Positions 1 through 7,260 of a DNA stretch of 11,010 nt are shown one piece after another. How positions within the stretch are numbered: position 1 is the first letter of the stretch; each line of letters opens with the position of its first letter. The translations under genes were made by a program, and so were the position numbers. This stretch comes from Conidiobolus incongruus B7586 (Eukaryota > Entomophthoromycota > Entomophthoromycetes > Entomophthorales > Conidiobolaceae). The notes below the pieces were generated by a model. It made no database searches, was not told where the DNA came from, and worked only from the letters and a program-made list of their open reading frames with translations. The stretch spans positions 1-11,010 of the forward strand of contig JNEM01009151.1 in the NCBI GenBank assembly GCA_000697335.1, given 5' to 3'.

Positions 1-294
1 TTGATCTACAAGCGTGGTTATGGTAAGATCAACCGCCAACGTATCCCTCTCAACGACAACGCTCTCGTTGAACAAAATCTTGGCAAATACGGTTTGTTGT
101 CTTTGGAAGACATTATTCACGAAATCTACACTGTTGGTCCCAACTTCAAGCAAGTCAACAACTTCCTCTGGCCCTTCAAACTCAACTCTCCCACCGGTGG
201 CTGGAGAGGTAAGAAGGTCAAGCACTTCATCGAAGGTGGTTCTTCTGGTGACCGTGAAGGTTACATCAACGCTTTGGTCCGCCAAATGAACTAA
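1..294 (+). CDS. RPL7: 60S ribosomal protein uL30 (L7), C-terminal part, 5' end outside window
   Basis: uL30/L7 is a structural protein of the large cytoplasmic ribosomal subunit. The 97 visible codons are the C-terminal part of a protein usually near 245 residues. They read [15 protein letters not shown] at the start, then LGKYG, the family hallmark [17 protein letters not shown], and a tail ending in VRQMN before TAA. These blocks match eukaryotic L7 almost residue for residue. The first codon, TTG, is an internal leucine and not a start, because the family has Leu at this place and about 150 residues are missing upstream. Whether an intron lies just before base 1 cannot be seen. Codons such as AAC, TTC, GTC and AAG are preferred, as expected for a strongly expressed gene. 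It lies in the same direction as the uS12 gene, 369 bases upstream of it. Confidence 0.97.
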   Translation: MIYKRGYGKINRQRIPLNDNALVEQNLGKYGLLSLEDIIHEIYTVGPNFKQVNNFLWPFKLNSPTGGWRGKKVKHFIEGGSSGDREGYINALVRQMN

Positions 295-310
295 GTTTGT
301 TTCATTTTTC

Positions 311-316
311 AATAAA
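311..316 (+). terminator. Poly(A) signal of the uL30 gene
   Basis: A perfect AATAAA hexamer lies 16 bases after the uL30 stop codon, the usual place for a 3'-end processing signal. The DNA turns strongly A+T-rich just after it. The hexamer is common by chance in such DNA, so the assignment rests on its position. Confidence 0.55.
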
Positions 317-663
317 TTACAAACGACCATGTACTTTATACTGATTATGTTATTTACCTTTAATTATCATCATATAACAAATATTATATGATCTGTATTC
401 ATTACTATTTACATAATCTCATATCTATACTCTCTTATATTTAATTTTATTCTTATATTATGAATCATTATTAAATAATTTTTTGTCTCTTTCGTTATCC
501 CACAATTCTGCGTATTTTTGAATGTTATTGGATTATTTCCGATAGGCAAAATTTCAGCTTGTATTGTTAATCAATCCAATGTAAATAAATCATTATAATA
601 ATCAATGCACACAGTTTAACTAACATTTCAATCATTCATAGAACTCTACTAAATTAACCAAAT
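317..663 (+). promoter_or_regulatory. Intergenic spacer with presumed uS12 promoter
   Basis: This spacer runs from the uL30 3' signal to the uS12 start codon and holds no gene. Its first part (about 330-480) is almost only A and T. A less A+T-rich patch follows at about 484-580. An ATTGG (527-531) and a CCAAT (576-580), the two orientations of the CCAAT box, lie about 130 and 85 bases before the ATG. They are candidate promoter elements. No clear TATA box, 5' UTR intron or RNA gene can be singled out. Confidence 0.35.
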
Positions 664-1101
664 ATGGGTAAAGGAAAGCCAAGAGGAATTCAAGCCGCTC
701 GTAAATTGCGCACTCACCGTCGTGATCAACGCTGGGCCGATAAGGCTTATAAGAAGCGTGCCTTAGGTACCGCTTTCAAATCCTCCCCCTTCGGTGGTTC
801 TTCTCACGCTAAGGGAATTGTTTTGGAAAAGATCGGTGTTGAATCCAAGCAACCTAACTCCGCTATTCGTAAGTGTGTTCGTGTTCAATTGATCAAGAAT
901 GGTAAAAAGATCACTGCTTTCGTCCCCAACGATGGTTGTTTGAACTATGTCGATGAAAACGACGAAGTTTTGATTTCTGGTTTCGGTCGTCGCGGTAAGG
1001 CCGTTGGTGATATTCCTGGTGTTCGTTTCAAGGTTGTTAAAGTTTCTGGTGTCTCCCTCTTGGCTTTGTACAAGGAAAAGAAGGAAAAGCCCCGTTCTTA
1101 A
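664..1101 (+). CDS. RPS23: 40S ribosomal protein uS12 (S23), complete
   Basis: uS12 sits at the decoding centre of the small cytoplasmic ribosomal subunit and helps secure accurate codon reading. The gene encodes 145 residues, the same length as yeast S23, in one uninterrupted exon. It starts MGKGKPRGI, carries [12 protein letters not shown], then [14 protein letters not shown], and holds the universally conserved loop [10 protein letters not shown] at residues 62-71. Pro64 matches the proline that is hydroxylated in yeast and animal S23. It continues [17 protein letters not shown] and ends KEKKEKPRS as fungal and animal proteins do. The start is certain because the family begins with these residues. 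Codon choice is biased to C- and G-ending codons, unlike the A+T-rich flanks, which suggests strong expression. It is in the same direction as the uL30 gene upstream, with its own presumed promoter between them. Confidence 0.98.
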   Translation: MGKGKPRGIQAARKLRTHRRDQRWADKAYKKRALGTAFKSSPFGGSSHAKGIVLEKIGVESKQPNSAIRKCVRVQLIKNGKKITAFVPNDGCLNYVDENDEVLISGFGRRGKAVGDIPGVRFKVVKVSGVSLLALYKEKKEKPRS

Positions 1102-1142
1102 GTATTTTTATCTCGAGTTCTGGACCTTTTAAGTTCCTCCGC

Positions 1143-1148
1143 AATAAA
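1143..1148 (+). terminator. Poly(A) signal of the uS12 gene
   Basis: A perfect AATAAA lies 41 bases after the uS12 stop codon. Its position suits a 3'-end processing signal, but the hexamer also occurs by chance in this base composition. Confidence 0.5.
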
Positions 1149-2651
1149 TCAAATTATTGTGAAGATTTTCTCGGCGCTTGTTAACTATTTGGCTCTCTTA
1201 CACCCTGTCGCCCTCTCTCAGTTGATTTTTATCATTTTTCAAACTAGTATAGTCCAATAGTTAAATTAGATTCTTCAAAAATATGAATTAACCTAAATTG
1301 ATCATATAACCTACTTGATTACTCTCCCTTACAAGGTTTGTATTTATTTCAATTTATTTTTTTGATTTCACTCTTTGCTATTTTAGATTCCGAATCACTT
1401 TCAATTTCTTTTCTCAAATATGGATCATTTTAGAAATTCTAATTAGTATATTTATTCTATTGGATTCATTTGATCTATTATTCAAATATGTCTTTGGCTT
1501 TCACAATTTAATTATACTGAACACAACTTACATTTGGGTTTACCAACTTTTCTCTACTTTTTACAAATTTCACTGGGATCGCTATACATCGATTATATTT
1601 ATTTCATTTCTTTTATCAATATTTCAAATTATTTTTTACAAATTCAACTAATTCTATAATTTATTTAGATTTCAAGTTACATTAGGTTTCTTTTTTTAAT
1701 TTCAAATCTTCTCTCCATTTGAACCTGGATTTCTAATCATGCAATTTAGATCTATTTACTTGTTTGTCAATTCCGTTTAATTTCCATCATCCCCATTCAA
1801 CTTTAACCATATATCATTTATCACTTTTTAATTTTTATATTTGTCATTTATTTTGTAGAACTAACGTTATTTAGTATTAACTAAGCTTCAAATTATTATA
1901 TAAAAGTCATAATTCTCAAGAAGCTTGAATTTATTTTTAAGTTAATAAATTGTATTTAATAAATTAATCAATTTCATTCCAATATAATTTAATTGATTTT
2001 AATGCTAAAATATTTGAAGATATATGTTTTTACAGTTATTGCGTTTATTTTATCAAGTAAAATTTGTAAAAATGATAAACTAAGTAATTATTTTTATTAT
2101 CAATCAAAATTTAAATTCAATTATAACTAGATATATTTAAAAACACTTTTCCAAGTTTTTATTAACTATATTAAAAAATTTCTATTTTATTTACTTATAT
2201 AATACCCAAAAATTGTCTGCCATAGCAACATAATTTAATATTTCATTTAAATATTACATACATTGATATATTTCAATATGCTTTAATTGCATTTATAATA
2301 GAACCTATTATATTTAATAAGTATGTTCAATTAAAATTTGTTAAATTCAATAATTATAGAAAACATAACATTATCATATTTGTTGATAATAAGAATAATG
2401 TATATATATTTAATTACCCAATAAAATGGTGATTAAAATTATATTAATTAAAATAATCATCTATAATATATTCAAATAGTAATAATATGAAAAACATTAT
2501 TATAAAAACATTACAAATTCGATTTATTTATAATTTATATTTTAAATGATTCAAATGGTTTTGTTGATATATCATGATATTATCCAACTATTTAAAGATA
2601 TTTCTTATATCAATTTTAAAAAATAGTTTTTCAAATAGAAGATTCGGTGAA

Positions 2652-2683
<32 letters not shown>

Positions 2684-3013
2684 CAAACAAGAAATAAATG
2701 ATAGCTGTTAGATTATATTATATATTATAAGTTGCTATATATTTGGCTTTGTATTTTATTGTGCTTTCACAACCCTTTAATTATTTTAAAGTCTTATAAA
2801 TTAATTAATGTTAATGAACTTAAGAATTTTATCATTATTTATATCACATCTATAATGCAATATTAAATTAATAATATTTTTGTTATCCTATCAAATAAAT
2901 TAAAGATTTTGATTTTATTATTTTATTATACTACATAATAATGATTCTATTATAGTAATTTCAAAATCGTGATAAAATATTGTAAATTAAAGGGATATTT
3001 TGTTTGAAGTTAT
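1149..3013. other. Long gene-free spacer between converging uS12 and eIF2-gamma genes
   Basis: This region of about 1.9 kb lies between the 3' ends of two converging genes. No reading frame gives a recognisable protein and no tRNA or rRNA fold was seen. Two parts differ in texture. From about 1300 to 1800 the plus strand is rich in T and C with few G, and it holds a 63-codon frame (1460-1651) that encodes only a hydrophobic, unrecognised string. From about 1800 to 2960 the sequence is nearly pure A+T with short simple repeats, including the (AT) tract at 2656-2683. It may include old decayed sequence, but nothing can be named. Confidence 0.7.
2656..2683. repeat. (AT)14 dinucleotide microsatellite
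   Basis: Fourteen perfect AT units in a row. It lies in the gene-free spacer and is the longest perfect simple repeat in the window. Such tracts change length readily by slippage and can extrude as cruciforms. Confidence 0.95.
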
Positions 3014-3019
3014 TTTATT
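3014..3019 (-). terminator. Poly(A) signal of the eIF2-gamma gene
   Basis: TTTATT on the plus strand reads AATAAA on the minus strand, 52 bases past the eIF2-gamma stop codon in exon 5. Its orientation and distance suit a 3'-end signal. That such a signal follows the predicted last exon mildly supports the gene model. Confidence 0.45.
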
Positions 3020-3071
3020 TTTATGAATACTAGAGCTGAAACATGAAAACTCAAAAATTTGGTTAAAAAAT

Positions 3072-4739
3072 CTAATCCAAATCGATCGTTGATCCGCGCT
3101 TGATACTACCCCAACCAATGAGACTAAACAAAAATTAATTAGAATACTATATATTAAAATGAAATTGATAAAACTTACCGCCAGTGTTTGTCAATACGAC
3201 GAGAAAGGGCAATCTTTTCACCAACTTCAGTACAAGTGGGAGAGGTCAAGACGATCTTAGCAAGATCACCCTTAACGGACTTGACGATACCACCGGTGGA
3301 GGTGGAACCAATATTCACCATTAAAGTTTCGGCCTTGGAAAGCTTTTGAACCTTGGCAGCTTTCTTGTCATCGGTCTTGACACCGACAAGACGACGCAAA
3401 AGGAAGAAGTTGATTTCTAATTCAGTGTAAACGGCGGGAAGAGTACCAACAGCACCCAAAACTTGACCAACTAAACGATCGGCACGGCATAAAGTGGGAT
3501 CAATCTTGGTACCAACACCAATCAAACCACCAGGAACAGCAAAGCGAAGTTGATTTTGCTCAGTGTTGAGAGAGACAATCTTGGAAAAGATAGGCTTACA
3601 GATGAAGCGACCTTCAGAGTCCTTGGAAACGATACCGGGTCTGACTTCGACCTTTTCGCCAAGCTTGAGAACACCTTTAAGTAAGGAGCCACCAGCAACA
3701 CCACCCTTGAGATCATCAACTTCAGCACCAGGCTTATTGACGTCGAAACTACGGATAACAATCATTCTGGGATCGGAAGTGAAATCTCTAGGGGGAATGG
3801 GAATGTTCTTAACAATGTATTCATTGACAGCGTCAATGTTGTATTTCAATTGGGCGGAAATGGGCACAATGGGAGCGCCTTCAGCACCAGTACCTTGGAC
3901 GAATTCCAAGATATCTTGGTATTGGGAGGCGGCAGCTTCAGGTTTAATTAAATCAACCTTATTTTGTAAAACGATGATGTTTTTGAGCTTCATGATTTCA
4001 ATAGCAGCTAAATGTTCAGAGGTTTGGGGTTGGGGACAGGTTTCGTTACCGGCAATAAGTAAAAGAGCAGCATCCATGACAGCAGCACCGTTTAACATAG
4101 TAGCCATTAAAATATCGTGCCCGGGACAATCGACGAAAGAAACGTGACGGAGAAGACGGTAAGTACCAGTACAACCTTCTCTTTCACAAGGAGGATTGTC
4201 TTCCTTATCACTTCTGAAAGATCTATAACATCCGGGGCGAGGACAATCGGGAGAATCACATTTGTAAATCTAAAGAAATAAATATAAATCATGTTGAATT
4301 TAACATAATTTTTCAAATTAAATACTTTAGCGTTAGCATAACCCAACTTAATAGTAATATTACGTTCTAATTCGTTCTTAAATCTGACAGTCTAAAATTA
4401 AACATTAATATAGTTCATTGATATGTTATGATGGTAATTATAATACATGAACTCCTGAGATAGCTTTGACGACAGTAGATTTACCGTGAGCTACGTGACC
4501 AATAGTACCTAAATAATGATAAAATTAATAAAATTGTTTATAAATATTAGCTAAATTGAATGCCAAATTTTCATTAAATAAGGGGTTATACACCCCATAG
4601 TAATCTGAGGATATTGTTGGAGGCAGATCAAAGAGGAATAATTACCGATATTAATGGTAGCTTGTTTAGAGATAACTTCAGGATGTAAAGGGTGAAGAGT
4701 AGTAGGGTCGATATTGACAGTTTCAATTTCAGTAGCCAT
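3072..4739 (-). CDS. EIF2S3: Translation initiation factor eIF2 subunit gamma, five exons, complete
   Basis: eIF2-gamma is the GTP-binding core of eIF2, which brings initiator Met-tRNA to the 40S subunit in the cytoplasm; yeast calls it GCD11. The exons in coding order are 4739-4646, 4508-4447, 4391-4326, 4269-3179 and 3123-3072, giving 454 residues; human has 472. The model starts MATEIETVN. It shows G1 GHVAHGKST (35-43), NIT (63-65), five Cys at 78, 83, 88, 102 and 107 (zinc-ribbon insert), DCPGH (121-125), NKVD (177-180) and SAQ (212-214). Domains II and III carry [33 protein letters not shown] and [19 protein letters not shown]. All four introns are GT-AG, and joining them restores family sequence exactly, for example ISGVHTVRFK. 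The long yeast-type N-terminal extension is absent. The stop seen directly after KHWR lies in intron 4 and is not the real end. Codon use is C/G-biased as in the ribosomal protein genes. Confidence 0.96.
3124..3178 (-). other. eIF2-gamma intron 4 (55 bases)
   Basis: It begins GTAAGTTTTA and ends TTTTGTTTAG on the minus strand. It splits an arginine codon after its second base and joins KHWR to [16 protein letters not shown] about 18 bases before the acceptor is a fair branch-point candidate. If the intron is retained, translation stops at its second to fourth bases, losing only the last 16 residues. Confidence 0.92.
4270..4325 (-). other. eIF2-gamma intron 3 (56 bases)
   Basis: It begins GTATTTAATT and ends ATTTCTTTAG on the minus strand and lies between codons, joining GYANAK to IYKCDSPDC at the start of the cysteine-rich insert. 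Confidence 0.93.
4392..4446 (-). other. eIF2-gamma intron 2 (55 bases)
   Basis: It begins GTATTATAAT and ends TTAATTTTAG on the minus strand and lies between codons, joining ISGVH to TVRFKNE as in animal eIF2-gamma. Confidence 0.93.
4509..4645 (-). other. eIF2-gamma intron 1 (137 bases)
   Basis: On the minus strand it begins GTAATTATTC and ends TTATTTAG. It splits a glycine codon after its first base, and removing it gives [14 protein letters not shown], the exact family sequence. It is more than twice as long as the other three introns of the gene. Confidence 0.93.
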
Positions 4740-4880
4740 AATTGCAATAACTCAACAATGATATATATTTAAATATATGTATATTTTAAAATGATTAATA
4801 ATAACAAAAAACTTTTAATATTTAATTTTTAAATTCAATTGAATATTAAAATTATTATTATTTTTATATTTAATAATAAA

Positions 4881-4897
4881 TTATTATTATTATTATT
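4881..4897. repeat. TTA trinucleotide microsatellite
   Basis: A perfect run of the three-base unit TTA, nearly six units long, about 145 bases upstream of the eIF2-gamma start codon. Related broken ATT/AAT runs lie just before it on the plus strand (4852-4880). Confidence 0.85.
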
Positions 4898-5030
4898 CCG
4901 TCAACTAATGATGATATTTTTTTTGAGGAATAGAAAATTCAATTTAAATAAATGGTTTGCTAAAAACAAGTTATGGGATTCTTTGTATTGTATAGTTTTA
5001 TGATTTCATTTTCAATCATAAATTCAAATT

Positions 5031-5057
5031 AATATCAATATCAATATTAATATTAAT
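5031..5057. repeat. Short six-base tandem repeat AATAT(C/T)
   Basis: Four tandem copies of AATAT followed by C, C, T, T, plus a partial fifth copy. It lies just beyond the 3' end of the RING gene. It looks like simple-sequence slippage; no function is implied. Confidence 0.8.
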
Positions 5058-5088
5058 AAGAAAAATAAATTACTTGATTTTAAAGTAT

Positions 5089-5943
5089 TTAATCATTGCA
5101 CTGACTATACTTTATTAATTTATCAAATTTTAAAATACTGTAACTCGAAATAATAAAACAAATCAGTTCATAAATAAATTGGACTGTATACTGTTTTAAC
5201 CAATAATTCAAATTTTCTACCAATTTAAAATAATCTAAATTGCCATATATTATGCTAAGTATCGTCTCTTGGACAACAATATCTAATTCGATTTGATTAT
5301 TTTCAATGGAAGTTAAATGGATGTCAGTTTGCAGTAGATAAAATATAGAGCATATTTCTCTAATGATCCATTCGTTGAGTGTGGAATGATTGACAGATTG
5401 TATTAATTCACAGATGTTGGGTACTGATTCTACTAATTCTAAGTATTCATCTTTGCCAGTGTTGGGATTAAACTGGGGTAGCCAAATATCAAGTTTTGTA
5501 AGTAAATTGTCTGCTAGAAGGGGGACCCAGTGAAATTGATAAATGTTAGACCTATCGACCCATGTCTTAGTATTCAATTGGTTGAAGTGTTGTAAATAGG
5601 ATCTAAGTGGAATATCTAATAGAGGCTGTACTTTTAACAATTGATCCATATCGCATTTTTTGAGAATACCGGATTTAATATTAAAATGATAAACTATTTC
5701 TGTAGGTGTACGCTTGCAGAGAGGACATGCTAATATGGTTGATTTTGATTGAATTTGAAACCATCTTCGTATACATATAAAACAATAGGAATGGTAACAT
5801 GGCAATAGGTAAGACTTATTCAAAAATGTATTTAAGCATATACTACATTTTGGCGTGTTTTTAGGATTCGATTGTTTGGTAGGTTCTTGCTCAATGGACT
5901 GATGTGGTTTTCTTATATCATTGCTTGTAGATGGTTCATCCAT
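5089..5943 (-). CDS. Small C3HC4 RING protein, probable TOPORS-like E3 ubiquitin ligase
   Basis: RING proteins of this type bind an E2 enzyme through two zinc ions and pass ubiquitin (for TOPORS also SUMO) to targets, mostly in the nucleus. The protein has 284 residues. The RING ligands are Cys33, Cys36, Cys49, His51, Cys54, Cys57, Cys73 and Cys76, with Trp61 in the E2-facing position and a basic residue (Lys77) after the last Cys. Just after it comes EIVYHFN, as TOPORS RINGs are followed by a similar hydrophobic stretch. Residues about 130-140 (DRSNIYQFHW) and the helical end at about 190-280 (WIIREICSIF, WLKQY, FIYELICFIISS) resemble by eye the conserved TOPORS region after the RING. The long Arg/Ser-rich tail of animal TOPORS (about 1,000 residues) is missing. 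An in-frame stop lies nine bases before the ATG, fixing the start. Codons are A/T-ending, so expression is probably modest. The RING is certain; the TOPORS link is inference. Confidence 0.85.
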   Translation of the reverse strand: MDEPSTSNDIRKPHQSIEQEPTKQSNPKNTPKCSICLNTFLNKSYLLPCYHSYCFICIRRWFQIQSKSTILACPLCKRTPTEIVYHFNIKSGILKKCDMDQLLKVQPLLDIPLRSYLQHFNQLNTKTWVDRSNIYQFHWVPLLADNLLTKLDIWLPQFNPNTGKDEYLELVESVPNICELIQSVNHSTLNEWIIREICSIFYLLQTDIHLTSIENNQIELDIVVQETILSIIYGNLDYFKLVENLNYWLKQYTVQFIYELICFIISSYSILKFDKLIKYSQCND

Positions 5944-6912
5944 ATCTTGTTATATTCAATTAAAATTATTAGTCATATTCGATTTTGAAATTAGTAATTC
6001 GATTCAATTTATAAAAATTAATTAATTTGATTCTTATGGGATTATTAAATTGTTACAAATTTATTAGAAATCATCCTATATTAAATTTAAACAGTTCAAG
6101 TTATATCGTAAATATATTTAGTTACATTTTCTTCTCTAAACATCTAGAATAGTGTACAATATAAAATTTGAAATTTATTCCAATCATTTATTGGTGTAAT
6201 GTATTATGTAATGATCATATTCGAAGCATATTCAAGAATATGCTATTTCAAAAATTGAATTCATGAGCAAGATTAAAATGAAATTAAAATAATTCTGTAA
6301 AATACATTTATCGAAGTTATTCATATAATATGAAATTAGTAAATGTTGATTTATGATTTATTTCATTAAAATTGATTAAAGATAAGTAATTAAATCTTTG
6401 GTTAATCGAATTATAGTTTATTCACAAGATAATCGGATATTATCGAATTTTTTATATAAGTATTAATAAAACTCTTGAAATTTCAATAGAATACATACTT
6501 TTAAAATATATTTTTTCAGGAGCTATATAGATATTAATGACATTATAAAAACTTCTTAAAATGCTCAAAAAATATAATAATTTAATTTATAAAAACAATT
6601 CCAATCTATATGGTTTCAGAGTTTCAAATCATACTATCAAGTTAAATACACATTAATCTGATTTTGTTCTTAACAAATTTAAACTGATTTTTTTTTTCGA
6701 AATTATAATCATATAATTAATTATATTAATTAAAGTATAACCATTATAATGTATTGCATGATTACATATAATGATAGAAATCTGAACTAGTTTTCAATAA
6801 AAAATATCCTTCTAATGTACAATATATGGCACATTCTATCAAAAATGTAAAATATCCACAGTTAGATTATTTAAAGTCAATATATTTAATTAGTAGTTCA
6901 TCTATTGATTAA
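5944..6912. other. A+T-rich spacer between RING gene and MSH1-like pseudogene
   Basis: Nearly 1 kb between two divergently oriented units: the RING gene on the minus strand and the pseudogene on the plus strand. It should hold the RING promoter and once held that of the MutS gene. All frames are closed within short distances and no RNA gene is seen. The only structure noted is two short perfect inverted repeats, at 6225-6244 and 6901-6921. Confidence 0.6.
6225..6244. repeat. Perfect 9-base inverted repeat with 2-base spacer
   Basis: AGCATATTC, then AA, then its exact reverse complement GAATATGCT. The centre TTCAAGAA has the form of a minimal heat-shock element (TTCnnGAA). One such unit is expected by chance in DNA of this composition. 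Confidence 0.7.
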
Positions 6913-6921
6913 ATCAATAGA
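6901..6921. repeat. Perfect 10-base inverted repeat with 1-base spacer
   Basis: TCTATTGATT, one A, then its exact reverse complement. It lies directly before the first recognisable coding scrap (6931 onward) of the MutS-like pseudogene region. It could be a binding site for a dimeric protein or chance in A+T-rich DNA. Confidence 0.7.
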
Positions 6922-6999
6922 ATATCCACTTCAGCTTCTAGAAAACGTGGTCGACCTAAGAAAACTTTCATAACCATATTTAATGGTAATTTATCGAGC
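6913..6999 (+). pseudogene. Short open stretch with an AT-hook motif, possible N-terminal scrap of the MSH1-like gene
   Basis: Between two in-frame stops the frame reads ...STSASRKRGRPKKTFIT... . The RGRP core flanked by basic residues is a classic AT-hook, a short peptide that binds the minor groove of A+T-rich DNA. In a 29-codon frame this exact motif is unlikely by chance. It lies about 40 bases upstream of further MSH1-like sequence on the same strand, so it may be part of the old gene's N-terminus. It could instead belong to another lost gene. No start codon can be assigned. Confidence 0.35.
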
Positions 7000-7198
7000 T
7001 AATATCAACAATATAATATTGAGCTAATATTTAACTGATAGAAAATGAACTAGAAGGAAAAACGACAGTCAGACAGAATCCAAAACCATCCGGCCTACCA
7101 CAACGTCTGCATATACAAAATCATCAAATTGTGTGTCAACACACCAGAGGAAATATTAAAATCATGCGGCTCTAATCAGGGTGAGCGATTTTTACGAG

Positions 7199-7260
7199 GT
7201 ATATCAATATATTATTATTATAAATTAATGATCAATTTATACCTTATAATGATACTCTGG
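7199..7260 (+). other. Remnant intron inside the MSH1-like pseudogene (about 62 bases)
   Basis: The coding pieces SDFYE and LYFDQAD are adjacent in the MSH1 family but are separated here by 62 A+T-rich bases that begin GTATAT, like the GTATTA and GTATTT donors of eIF2-gamma introns 2 and 3. The 3' end reads GG where AG would be expected. Size, donor and position between codons all suit an ancestral intron whose acceptor has mutated. Confidence 0.6.

Larger units (their letters stand above)
4740..5088 (-). promoter_or_regulatory. Spacer holding the presumed eIF2-gamma promoter
   Basis: This 349-base spacer lies between the RING gene's stop codon and the eIF2-gamma start codon, both on the minus strand. 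It should hold the 3' end of the first gene and the promoter of the second. It is almost all A+T with simple repeats at 4881-4897 and 5031-5057. No CCAAT box, TATA box or poly(A) hexamer stands out well enough to be assigned. Confidence 0.4.

Noticed and set aside
1460-1651. 63-codon open frame on the plus strand (MDSFDLLFKYVF...)
   Set aside because: Short, made of residues expected from T-rich DNA, no recognisable family, and codon use like the spacer. Not reported as a gene.
3175-3177. TAA after KHWR as the end of eIF2-gamma
   Set aside because: It overlaps the GTAAGT donor of intron 4, and the family continues LIGWG, which is found exactly after the TTTAG acceptor at 3124.
3563-4147. 194-codon frame antisense to the eIF2-gamma exon 4
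   Set aside because: It lies wholly inside the certain eIF2-gamma coding exon, and its protein resembles nothing known; it is a shadow of the codon bias on the other strand.
6231-6238. Heat-shock element (TTCAAGAA)
   Set aside because: Only one minimal unit pair; a working element normally needs three or more units, and chance occurrence is likely.
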